DNA of 6,350 nucleotides from an uncultured Erysipelotrichaceae bacterium (lineage in GTDB: Bacteria > Bacillota_I > Bacilli_A > Erysipelotrichales > Coprobacillaceae). Position 1 is the stretch's first letter; every line of letters starts with the position of its first letter. Where the stretch lies: NCBI GenBank assembly GCA_900317015.1, contig ONFH01000179.1, positions 1 to 6,350 on the forward strand, read 5' to 3'. The notes beneath the pieces were generated by a model. It made no database searches. It was not told the origin of the DNA and saw only the letters and a list, made by a program, of their open reading frames with translations. The translations under genes and the position numbers were made by a program. Below, piece after piece: positions 1 through 5,104 of this stretch.

Positions 1-270
1 AAAGCTGGCGTCATTGGCATGACAAAATCATTAGCTAGAGAACTTGGTAGTCGACATGTGCGTGTCAACGCTGTTGCACCTGGTTTTATTGCGACAGATA
101 TGACAAAGGATCTGCCAAAAGAGATTGTTGCTTCAATGAAAGGACAGATCCCGTTGGGTGAATTTGGTAAAGCAGAAGATGTTGCTCATGCCATTGCTTT
201 TTTAGCAAGTGATGAAGCATCTTATATAACAGGTCAGATACTTAATGTCGATGGCGGCATGGCAATGTAG
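1..270 (+). CDS. fabG: 3-oxoacyl-ACP reductase FabG, C-terminal part (5' end outside window)
   Basis: FabG is the NADPH-dependent reductase that converts 3-ketoacyl-ACP to 3-hydroxyacyl-ACP in cytoplasmic fatty-acid elongation. The reading frame is open from base 1, so the gene begins before the window; 89 codons remain of a usual ~245. The first codon is a lysine followed by AGVIGMTKSLARE, which fits the lysine of the short-chain dehydrogenase Y-x3-K active site, so the Tyr and the N-terminal Rossmann nucleotide site are off the edge. Further family hallmarks are VNAVAPGFIATDM (about 60 nt in), the substrate-loop region after it, and the C-terminal YITGQILNVDGGM that packs in the tetramer. 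The TAG stop is 13 nt before the fabF start, so the genes are almost certainly cotranscribed. The downstream fabF/fabZ genes separate it from other SDR enzymes. Confidence 0.95.
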   Translation, partial: KAGVIGMTKSLARELGSRHVRVNAVAPGFIATDMTKDLPKEIVASMKGQIPLGEFGKAEDVAHAIAFLASDEASYITGQILNVDGGMAM

Positions 271-283
271 AGGTGAGAGAAAA

Positions 284-1534
284 ATGAAAAGAAGAGTTGT
301 CGTAACAGGATTAGGGGCTATTGATGCCATTGGTCATAATGTCGATGAAACATGGCAGGCCATTCAAAATGGTGAATGTGGGATCGCTCCAATCACACTT
401 TTTGATACAGAAAACTTTAAAACAAAATTAGCAGCCGAAGTGAAAAACTATGATCCAAAGGATTATTTAGATCGTAAAGAAGCTAAGAAGATGGATCGTT
501 TCATTCAGTTTGGCATGATTGCCGCAACTGAAGCTGTTAAGGATGCAAAATTGATGGAAGCAGACTTTGATCATGATCGTTTTGGAGTCATCGTCTCTTC
601 TGGCATCGGTGGTCTTGGTTCTATTGAAACAAACTTTGAAAAAGGTGAGAAGCGTGGCTTCGACCGTGTTTCTCCATTCTTTATTCCGATGACGATCTCT
701 AACTTAGCAGCTGGTCAGATTGCCATTAAATTTAATGCCAGAGGCTTATGCACATGTCCTGTCACTGCTTGTGCTGGTGGGACAAATGCGATCGGTGATG
801 CTTTTAGAAACATTCGTGATGGTTATCAGGATGTTATGATCGCCGGTGGCTGTGAAGCTTCTATTACGAGACTTGGCATTGGTGGTTTTACCTCAATGAA
901 AGCTTTAAGTGATGCCACGGATCCAAACCGTGCCTCTATTCCTTTTGACAATGAACGTCATGGCTTTGTCATGGGGGAAGGTGCTGGCATCATTGTTCTT
1001 GAAGACTATGAACATGCCAAAGCACGTGGTGCACATATCTATTGTGAAATGGTCGGTTATGGTGTTTCCTGTGATGCTTATCATATTACCGCGCCTGCTC
1101 CTGAAGGAGAAGGCGGGGCAAGAGCCATTTGGAATGCCTTAGAGGATGCCAACATCTCACCAGATGTGATCGATTATATCAATGCCCATGGGACATCGAC
1201 TCATTTGAATGACTTAGGAGAAACACAAGCGGTTAAGAAAGTTTTTGGTGACCATGCCTACAAGCTCGCCATGTCTTCTACTAAAGGAAATACTGGTCAC
1301 TGTCTAGGAGCTGCCGGTGGGATTGAAGGTGTCATTCTTGCCAAAGCCATTGAAGAAGGCTACATGCCAGCGACGATCAATTACCAGGTGCCTGATCCAG
1401 AATGTGATCTAGATATCGTCCCTAATCAAGGACGTCATCAAGAGATCCATTATGCCATCAGCAATTCTTTAGGTTTTGGTGGTCATAATGCATCAATTAT
1501 CTTCAAGGAGGCAGATGAACATGGAATTAAATAG
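284..1534 (+). CDS. fabF: 3-oxoacyl-ACP synthase II (KAS II) FabF
   Basis: FabF condenses malonyl-ACP with a growing acyl-ACP, releasing CO2, in each elongation round. The product is 416 residues, close to the usual ~412. I chose the ATG at 284 because AGGTGA lies at 271-276 and the protein then begins MKRRVVVTGLGAI, the standard FabF start; the frame is open further upstream but that runs into fabG. The catalytic set is intact: the nucleophile Cys163 in VTACAGGTNAIG, His302 in NAHGTSTHLND, Lys334 and His339 in SSTKGNTGHCLGAAGG. The C-terminal NSLGFGGHNAS contains the Phe of the gatekeeper loop. Condensing enzymes of the FabH type use Cys-His-Asn, so the two histidines support FabF rather than FabH. 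FabB is the close alternative, but length and context favour FabF. The gene overlaps fabZ by 14 nt. Confidence 0.96.
   Translation: MKRRVVVTGLGAIDAIGHNVDETWQAIQNGECGIAPITLFDTENFKTKLAAEVKNYDPKDYLDRKEAKKMDRFIQFGMIAATEAVKDAKLMEADFDHDRFGVIVSSGIGGLGSIETNFEKGEKRGFDRVSPFFIPMTISNLAAGQIAIKFNARGLCTCPVTACAGGTNAIGDAFRNIRDGYQDVMIAGGCEASITRLGIGGFTSMKALSDATDPNRASIPFDNERHGFVMGEGAGIIVLEDYEHAKARGAHIYCEMVGYGVSCDAYHITAPAPEGEGGARAIWNALEDANISPDVIDYINAHGTSTHLNDLGETQAVKKVFGDHAYKLAMSSTKGNTGHCLGAAGGIEGVILAKAIEEGYMPATINYQVPDPECDLDIVPNQGRHQEIHYAISNSLGFGGHNASIIFKEADEHGIK
1505..1511 (+). promoter_or_regulatory. Ribosome binding site AAGGAGG of fabZ, inside fabF
   Basis: A perfect AAGGAGG lies in the last codons of fabF. 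It is 9 nt before the ATG at 1521 but only 3 nt before the in-frame ATG at 1515, so it decides for 1521 as the fabZ start. The position inside fabF suggests translational coupling. Confidence 0.8.
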
Positions 1535-1952
1535 TAACGAGATTGCAAAAATTAATCCTCATCGTTATCCCTTTGCGTTAGTGGATCGTATCACAGACTA
1601 TGAACCAGGCAAATATGCGAAAGGTATTAAATGTGTCTCTGTCAATGAAATGCAGTTTATGGGACATTTCCCAGAACATCATGTCATGCCCGGTGTCTTA
1701 ATTGTCGAAGCTTTAGCCCAGACAGGTTGCATTGCTTTATTATCTCAGGAAGCTTTTAAAGGGAAGCTCGCTTTCTTTGCCGGGATCAATAAATGTAAGT
1801 TTAAAGGCCAGGTCACACCAGGTGATGTCTTAGAATTAGAATGCAATTTAACGAGAATGCGCTCAAAGATCGGCGTCGGCGAAGCCAAGGCGACAGTCAA
1901 TGGAAAAGTTGTCTGCAGTGCTGAACTAACATTTGCGATTGGAGAGAAATAA
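1521..1952 (+). CDS. fabZ: 3-hydroxyacyl-ACP dehydratase FabZ (FabZ/FabN type)
   Basis: The enzyme dehydrates 3-hydroxyacyl-ACP to trans-2-enoyl-ACP, the step between FabG and the enoyl reductase. The 143-residue protein has the single hot-dog fold length of FabZ. The N-terminal signature INPHRYPFALVDRI is at residues 11-24. The central active-site segment has GHFP followed by PGVLIVEALAQ, placing the catalytic pair at His49 and Glu63, as in FabZ generally. Start 1521 follows from the ribosome binding site at 1505-1511. The stop shares one base with the birA ATG. In enterococci a FabZ-like protein (FabN) also isomerises the C10 intermediate to make unsaturated chains. FabA and FabN share this fold and sequence does not separate them safely, so isomerase activity here remains open. 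There is no accB between fabF and fabZ, unlike the streptococcal order. Confidence 0.93.
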   Translation: MELNSNEIAKINPHRYPFALVDRITDYEPGKYAKGIKCVSVNEMQFMGHFPEHHVMPGVLIVEALAQTGCIALLSQEAFKGKLAFFAGINKCKFKGQVTPGDVLELECNLTRMRSKIGVGEAKATVNGKVVCSAELTFAIGEK

Positions 1953-2626
1953 TGAAGATCATGGAAGTGGAATCCATCGATTCTACCAATGATTATCTTT
2001 TAGCTCATCTCCATGACCTGCCAAGTCACACAATCCTTCGTGCAGATTACCAAACAAGAGGTCATGGTAGACGTGATCATAAGTGGGATTCTCAATCTGG
2101 TGAGAATCTCCTTTTTAGCATTCTGATTAAAGACAAGATCAAACCTTATGAGGTCAGTATGGTCGCTTTATACAGCATTATGGAAATGATGAAGCATCAT
2201 GGCATTCAAGCCTATGTGAAGTTTCCAAATGATCTTTATGTCAATGACGATAAGATCTGTGGCATTCTTACACAAACAATCTATGAAGGAACGATTCAGG
2301 GGATCGTCATCGGTATTGGTCTCAATGTCCATGATCATGATCATATGGCGATGGATCAGCTTGTAGATGAAAAATTAGATGTTCATGATGTGATGATGGA
2401 GATCTTAAATATTTTCTTTAAAAGCTTAACCATCAACTTCTCCATCATCATCGATGCTATTAATCAGAGATCCTATTTAAAAGGAAAGATCATTGATTAT
2501 AAAGACTATGGACCCGTCAGCTTCCTAAGCATAGATGAAGATGGATATGTGTTCATGAAGACAAAGAGGGGGCTCTACAAATACCCCGTAAACGAAATTC
2601 AAATCGGAAAAGTAGCATCAAACTGA
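1952..2626 (+). CDS. birA: Biotin--[acetyl-CoA-carboxylase] ligase, class I (no DNA-binding domain)
   Basis: The ligase activates biotin as biotinyl-AMP and transfers it to a lysine of biotin carboxyl carrier protein. The 224-residue protein opens with the catalytic-domain start (EVESIDSTNDYLL, residues 5-17). There is no N-terminal winged helix, so it is a monofunctional class I enzyme and not a BirA-type repressor. The biotin/AMP loop is at residues 37-45 (GHGRRDHKW), where the family usually has GRGRR: His38 replaces the first Arg while Arg40-Arg41 remain. KFPNDLYVNDDKICGIL (90-106) contains Lys101, equivalent to the biotin-contacting Lys of E. coli BirA, and GIGLNV (121-126) follows. Residues from about 175 resemble the short SH3-like C-terminal domain. 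The ATG overlaps the fabZ stop by one base, so the ligase is made together with the fatty-acid enzymes. Its likely target is AccB, encoded elsewhere. Confidence 0.9.
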   Translation: MKIMEVESIDSTNDYLLAHLHDLPSHTILRADYQTRGHGRRDHKWDSQSGENLLFSILIKDKIKPYEVSMVALYSIMEMMKHHGIQAYVKFPNDLYVNDDKICGILTQTIYEGTIQGIVIGIGLNVHDHDHMAMDQLVDEKLDVHDVMMEILNIFFKSLTINFSIIIDAINQRSYLKGKIIDYKDYGPVSFLSIDEDGYVFMKTKRGLYKYPVNEIQIGKVASN

Positions 2627-2664
2627 TTATTTGAACGATCCAACTATGAAATATTGAAAAAAAT

Positions 2665-2681
2665 AGTTTGGAAATCAAAAT
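2665..2681. promoter_or_regulatory. Candidate FabT-type operator (TTTGG-AAA-TCAAA)
   Basis: The core TTTGG-AAA-TCAAA at 2667-2679 is an inverted repeat with one mismatch to the TTTGA-N3-TCAAA arrangement that I recall for streptococcal FabT boxes. It lies about 31 bp upstream of the TATAAT at 2711, just upstream of where a -35 would be. That position suits control of the FabT-like gene downstream, which would be autoregulation. Assignment rests on pattern and context only. A second pair of the same half-sites in the other order, TCAAA-N7-TTTGA, lies at 2618-2634 over the birA stop codon. Confidence 0.4.
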
Positions 2682-2684
2682 AAA

Positions 2685-2716
2685 TTCTATCCATCTTCAC
2701 CGTTTATGATTATAAT
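2685..2716 (+). promoter_or_regulatory. Probable promoter of the MarR/FabT-like gene
   Basis: A perfect -10 hexamer TATAAT lies at 2711-2716 in an AT-rich stretch between birA and the regulator. No good -35 stands 16-18 bp upstream; the nearest weak candidate is TTCTAT at 2685-2690. Transcription would start near 2723, leaving a leader of about 70 nt. No convincing terminator follows birA, so read-through from the fab operon is also possible. Confidence 0.5.
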
Positions 2717-2733
2717 ATGCATAGGTAACACTA

Positions 2734-2747
2734 AAGTCATATGACTT
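2734..2747. repeat. Perfect 14-bp palindrome AAGTCATATGACTT, candidate operator
   Basis: The sequence AAGTCAT is followed directly by its reverse complement ATGACTT. It sits roughly 11-25 bases after the expected transcription start from the -10 at 2711, a usual place for a repressor to block its own gene. With no loop bases it is better suited to a dimeric protein than to an RNA hairpin. MarR proteins bind such palindromes, so the downstream regulator is the obvious candidate, but it competes with the TTTGG/TCAAA site for that role. Confidence 0.4.
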
Positions 2748-2794
2748 CTAAACGTGTTTCCTCAACGGGTTAGAGAAGGAAATTGGTGAGCGTT

Positions 2795-3259
2795 ATGAGT
2801 ACAAAAGATAAAGATTTTATGAATATCGTATCGGAGACAGTGAATCATGCGATGAAAGTACAGGAAGATTTTCTAAAGCATGGACCCTTTCCTGAATTAT
2901 CTTTGACAGAAGTGCATGTGATCGAGGCCGTCTCTAAAGAAAAATTTCCAACAATGAGCAATGTCGCCAAAAGACTACAGGTCACAGTTGGAACGTTAAC
3001 GACCAATGTGAAATCCATTGTGAAGAAAGGTTTCCTCACAAAGGAGACATATACGAAGGATCGTCGTTTTACGATCTTAAGCATTACCCCAAAAGGTTAT
3101 GAAGCGTTAGATTATCATGATGATTTCCATAAAAAGCTGACAGATATTTGTGATCTTTATATTCCCGCTGAACGTTTAAGCTGGGTCACAGAAACGTTTG
3201 GTAAAATTAATGATGCACTCGAAGAAGCTCATGAGAAGATGAATGCTACAAAACAATAG
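2795..3259 (+). CDS. fabT: MarR-family regulator, FabT-like (fatty-acid synthesis)
   Basis: A winged-helix regulator of 154 residues from the ATG at 2795. Helical dimerisation segments flank a DNA-binding domain: the helix-turn-helix is about residues 53-79 (MSNVAKRLQVTVGTLTTNV, then KKGFL) and the wing contains DRR at 89-91 followed by LSITPKGYEAL. The segments LSLTEVHVIEAV, VTVGTLTT and KGY/F-x-DRR resemble pneumococcal FabT as I remember it. FabT represses fab genes when acyl-ACP accumulates. Position just downstream of fabG-fabF-fabZ-birA supports this role, though in streptococci fabT lies at the front of the operon. The start is uncertain: in-frame TTG at 2783 and GTG at 2786 precede it. 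AGAAGGA at 2774-2780 fits the GTG, whereas GGTGAG at 2785-2790 fits the ATG. MarR family is firm; FabT function is inferred. Confidence 0.75.
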   Translation: MSTKDKDFMNIVSETVNHAMKVQEDFLKHGPFPELSLTEVHVIEAVSKEKFPTMSNVAKRLQVTVGTLTTNVKSIVKKGFLTKETYTKDRRFTILSITPKGYEALDYHDDFHKKLTDICDLYIPAERLSWVTETFGKINDALEEAHEKMNATKQ

Positions 3260-3264
3260 CAGAC

Positions 3265-3298
3265 AAAAGCGGAATTTACTTTGATAAATTCCGCTTTT
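3265..3298. terminator. Bidirectional rho-independent terminator
   Basis: A perfect 14-bp stem (3265-3278 with 3285-3298) carries a GCGG/CCGC core and a 6-nt loop CTTTGA. It has A4 on one side and T4 on the other, so it reads as a terminator on both strands. It lies 5 bases after the regulator stop and 6 bases before the end of the convergent vanZ-like gene, and would end transcription of both. Confidence 0.9.
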
Positions 3299-3304
3299 AA
3301 GCTT

Positions 3305-3754
3305 CTACGCTTTATCATTTTGAGCTCGTATCATCAGTACTGCTTGTCTTTTAAAAATAGCTGACAAGATCAGATAGGCAATCATGGCTCCTAGGGTATT
3401 AAGAAGCAGATCAGTACTATCAAAGGCACCAAAGCCAGTGAAGAATTTAAGACAGGCTACTAATGTAGAAGAGATTAAGAGGCATAGAACAGCTTGTTTG
3501 AAAAAAATCCTTTTATAACTTAAGTAAGCCCCTAAAGGCATAAAAAGGAAAAACTTCGTAAGCATCTGTCTTACAAAGATTGTTGTAAAAAAGTGTAAAC
3601 TATACCCCTGGTTAAAGTAACCCGTAAAAGGTATGAGATTAAAAGTGCGCCAGGAGGCAGGGACTTTCAGAAATCTGCTTTTTACCATTATTAATACAAA
3701 AACAATCATGTTATAACAAAGTATATAAAACATTGTCTTTTTGTTTTTCATCAT
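3305..3754 (-). CDS. VanZ-family membrane protein (first copy)
   Basis: A 149-residue integral membrane protein. Hydrophobic segments are at about residues 7-24, 65-80, 88-105 and 116-134. VanZ-family landmarks are NLIPF at 39-43, FLFMPLG at 69-75 and KFFTGFGAFDSTDLLLNTLG at 103-122, where the second motif aspartate pair is reduced to D112 and D115. The start at 3754 is preceded on this strand by AAAGGA (7 nt away); a second ATG follows directly. Enterococcal VanZ gives low-level teicoplanin resistance by an unknown mechanism, and many relatives are envelope proteins of unknown function, so no resistance claim is made. The neighbour at 3878-4306 is a divergent paralogue on the same strand with the same motif order. 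A 28-bp repeat element lies upstream, suggesting control by the nearby LytTR regulator. Confidence 0.82.
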   Translation of the reverse strand: MMKNKKTMFYILCYNMIVFVLIMVKSRFLKVPASWRTFNLIPFTGYFNQGYSLHFFTTIFVRQMLTKFFLFMPLGAYLSYKRIFFKQAVLCLLISSTLVACLKFFTGFGAFDSTDLLLNTLGAMIAYLILSAIFKRQAVLMIRAQNDKA

Positions 3755-3777
3755 AAATACATCCTTTCATTTTCGAT

Positions 3778-3804
3778 TAAGCAGGCGTGCACGTTTCTTG
3801 CTTA
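3778..3804 (-). repeat. Inverted repeat in the leader of the first vanZ-like gene
   Basis: TAAGCA (3778-3783) and TGCTTA (3799-3804) form 6-bp arms around 15 bases that include the palindrome CGTGCACG. It falls between the proposed -10 (3812-3817) and the start codon, so it would lie at the very 5' end of the transcript as a weak hairpin, or serve as an operator. There is no T-run, so it is not a terminator. Confidence 0.3.
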
Positions 3805-3811
3805 CGATTCC

Positions 3812-3839
3812 ATTCTACAAGGAAGAACGACTAAGACAA
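3812..3839 (-). promoter_or_regulatory. Candidate promoter of the first vanZ-like gene
   Basis: Read on the minus strand, TTGTCT (3839-3834) and TAGAAT (3817-3812) are spaced by 16 bp. The -10 matches consensus at five of six bases, the -35 at four. The 28-bp repeat element ends 12 bp upstream of the -35, a position suited to activation. The gene could also be read from the upstream vanZ-like gene, as no terminator separates them. Confidence 0.45.
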
Positions 3840-3851
3840 TCAAATAGGAAA

Positions 3852-3879
3852 GAATGGTCATAAAACGTGATGAATGGTC
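3852..3879. promoter_or_regulatory. LytTR-like operator, copy 1 (GAATGGTC twice, 20-bp period)
   Basis: GAATGGTCAT occurs at 3852-3861 and again at 3872-3881, exactly 20 bp apart. The 28 bases 3852-3879 match 4374-4401 at 22 of 28 positions, including AAAAC and ATGA in the spacer. LytTR regulators typically bind two direct repeats about two helical turns apart, next to the -35. Copy 1 lies upstream of the first vanZ-like gene and touches the stop codon of the second. Confidence 0.55.
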
Positions 3880-4306
3880 ATGATAGAGAACGTGTTTTAT
3901 GAACGTGCAGGATAGAATAGCCAACGGTAAAGCCAATAACATAATAAATGAGATCATCGATATCAAATGAACCTAAGTGCGTAAAATATTTGATGAGGCT
4001 GTATAGAACACCTAACAAGACTGTTATGAAAAGTCCTTTTGTGAGCGTTATGTTTTTAAAGCTTGCAGGGAGGAGAATTCCAAACGGCATTACAAAGATG
4101 ATCTCACCGATGGTATTACGTAAGACAATATTGGGATTAATGGCATGTATCCATAAAAGTTGGATATAGTCATACAGCTGAGCAAAGGGAATAAGATTTA
4201 TCTTCGTCATAAAGTAAGGTAAACTTGTCAGTCTTGTCTCTGAGACAAAGAAGACAAGTAGAATCATGGTATATAGGCATAAAGCAAAATGGCTTAAATG
4301 TTTCAT
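3878..4306 (-). CDS. VanZ-family membrane protein (second copy)
   Basis: A 142-residue membrane protein with hydrophobic segments at about residues 7-22, 66-82, 90-105 and 119-134. It keeps the VanZ landmarks better than its neighbour: KINLIPF at 35-41, GEIIFVMPFGILLP at 67-80, and KYFTHLGSFDIDDLIYYVIG at 106-125 with the D-I-D-D motif intact. CTCCTT at 4314-4319 reads as AAGGAG on this strand, 7 nt before the start, so the ATG at 4306 is secure. Shared motif order and size with the gene at 3305-3754 point to an old duplication. It is divergent from the LytTR regulator gene, with 144 bp between the two start codons, and that gap contains copy 2 of the 28-bp element. Role inferred as envelope-related; the substrate or biochemical activity is unknown for this family. 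Confidence 0.87.
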   Translation of the reverse strand: MKHLSHFALCLYTMILLVFFVSETRLTSLPYFMTKINLIPFAQLYDYIQLLWIHAINPNIVLRNTIGEIIFVMPFGILLPASFKNITLTKGLFITVLLGVLYSLIKYFTHLGSFDIDDLIYYVIGFTVGYSILHVHKTRSLS

Positions 4307-4335
4307 TATAAAACTCCTTCATCGTATTTTTTATC

Positions 4336-4364
4336 ATAGTATGTGATCAGTCAAGCTTAAACAA
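4336..4364 (-). promoter_or_regulatory. Candidate promoter of the second vanZ-like gene
   Basis: On the minus strand TTGTTT (4364-4359) and TACTAT (4341-4336) are separated by 17 bp. Both are weak matches. An overlapping TATGAT (4338-4333) is a better -10 but has no well-placed -35. The 28-bp element ends 9 bp upstream of the proposed -35, similar to the layout at the first vanZ-like gene. A weak promoter with an adjacent element suggests activation. Confidence 0.3.
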
Positions 4365-4373
4365 GAACAGTTT

Positions 4374-4401
4374 GAACGGTCAAAAAACACAATGAGTGGT
4401 C
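4374..4401. promoter_or_regulatory. LytTR-like operator, copy 2, in the divergent vanZ/regulator region
   Basis: GAACGGTC (4374-4381) and GAGTGGTC (4394-4401) are 20 bp apart, the same spacing as in copy 1, with a similar spacer. A further ACAGTTTGA at 4367-4375 overlaps its left edge and matches the published LytTR half-site pattern (of the ACAGTTAAG type) except at the last base. The right half-site directly abuts the expected -35 of the response-regulator gene, so the element could serve both divergent genes. Confidence 0.55.
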
Positions 4402-4430
4402 TATAACTTTTTATTAGACTTAGGTACAAT
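4402..4430 (+). promoter_or_regulatory. Candidate promoter of the LytTR response-regulator gene
   Basis: The -10 TACAAT is at 4425-4430. The position 17 bp upstream (4402-4407, TATAAC) does not resemble a -35, which fits a promoter that depends on an activator bound at the adjoining GAGTGGTC. Transcription would begin near 4437, giving a very short leader. Confidence 0.4.
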
Positions 4431-4450
4431 AAAAACAGGGGATGATACAC

Positions 4451-5104
4451 ATGAACATTGCCATTGTGGATGACGAAGACATCTATGTGACACGTATGGT
4501 CAAGGTCTTAAGGGATCATCATTTCTATGACTATCAGATTTTTCGTGATGGAAAGAGCCTGATGATGAGTCATGAAGTTTTTGATCTGATCTTGCTGGAT
4601 ATAGAAATGCCTGGAGAGGATGGCATTACGATCGCAAAAAGACTGAAGTATACACATAGTACCATCGTCTTTATCACAAATTATGAACAGCGAATGCGAG
4701 AGGCATTTGGTATTAATGTCGATGGATTTTTATTAAAAGATCATCTTGAAGAAGAATTGGATCACTATTTAGGGCAGATAGAAAAGAGTCTAGATATTCA
4801 TCATCAAAAAATATTGCTTTCAGAAATTGTCTGGATCCGTTACGACAGTCGTGATCTTACCATTCATTTAAAAAATGGTGCTGATCTCCTTTTTAAAGAA
4901 GTTGTCCTTAAAGATGTCAAAGAACATCTTGATGAGTCCTTCTTTCAGATCAATCGCACAACGATCATTTCTTTAAAAGAAGTGACAAGCTATAAAGATG
5001 GCGTTGTCGAAATCAATCAGTTCCATTTTCAAGTGAGTCGGCGCCTTCAGAAAAAGCTCAAAGTCTGTTTAATGGAAAGGAACCTTCATCATGGAAATTT
5101 TTGA
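4451..5104 (+). CDS. LytTR-family response regulator (receiver + LytTR DNA-binding domain)
   Basis: Cytoplasmic response regulator of 217 residues. The receiver domain (1 to about 105) has the acidic pair D7-D8, phosphoacceptor Asp50 in LILLDIEMPGEDG, the switch Thr76 and the conserved Lys96. A LytTR domain follows (about 120-205), recognised by LSEIVWIRYDSRDLTIHLK, FFQINRTTIIS (164-174) and QVSRRLQKKL near the end. LytTR proteins bind pairs of short direct repeats upstream of promoters. I chose the ATG at 4451 because AGGGGA at 4437-4442 is 8 nt away and the protein begins MNIAIVDDE; the in-frame ATG at 4442 overlaps that site. The kinase gene overlaps its 3' end by 14 nt, so the two form a cognate pair. 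It resembles AgrA/ComE/VirR types but cannot be assigned to one. Probable targets are the neighbouring vanZ-like genes and itself. Confidence 0.92.
   Translation: MNIAIVDDEDIYVTRMVKVLRDHHFYDYQIFRDGKSLMMSHEVFDLILLDIEMPGEDGITIAKRLKYTHSTIVFITNYEQRMREAFGINVDGFLLKDHLEEELDHYLGQIEKSLDIHHQKILLSEIVWIRYDSRDLTIHLKNGADLLFKEVVLKDVKEHLDESFFQINRTTIISLKEVTSYKDGVVEINQFHFQVSRRLQKKLKVCLMERNLHHGNF

Noticed and set aside
909..1142. Open reading frame of 77 codons inside fabF
   Set aside because: It lies in another frame of a well-conserved fabF region, lacks a ribosome binding site and resembles no family.
2633..2640. GAACGATC as a third LytTR-type site
   Set aside because: It matches a half-site at seven of eight bases but has no partner at 20 bp on either side, so it is likely chance.
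2640..2671. Inverted repeat CCAACTAT / ATAGTTTGG as a terminator for the fab-birA operon
   Set aside because: The arms are AT-rich with a bulge, the loop is 15 nt and there is no following T-run, so it is not a credible terminator.
2741..2773. Ten-codon leader peptide before the regulator
   Set aside because: No ribosome binding site, overlaps the palindrome and shows no attenuation-type composition.
2845..3084. Minus-strand open frame opposite the MarR gene
   Set aside because: Shadow of the real winged-helix coding frame; no recognisable protein features.
3948..4169. Plus-strand open frame opposite the second vanZ-like gene
   Set aside because: The minus-strand protein has clear VanZ motifs and a ribosome binding site; the opposite frame has neither.
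3305..4306. Glycopeptide resistance (van) cluster
   Set aside because: Only VanZ-family genes are present; no vanH, vanA-type ligase, vanX or vanS/vanR of the OmpR type, so a resistance cluster is not supported.
4307..4441. Agr-type signal peptide gene in the divergent region
   Set aside because: No open frame with a ribosome binding site was found there, and there is no AgrB-like processing gene, so a peptide quorum system cannot be claimed.
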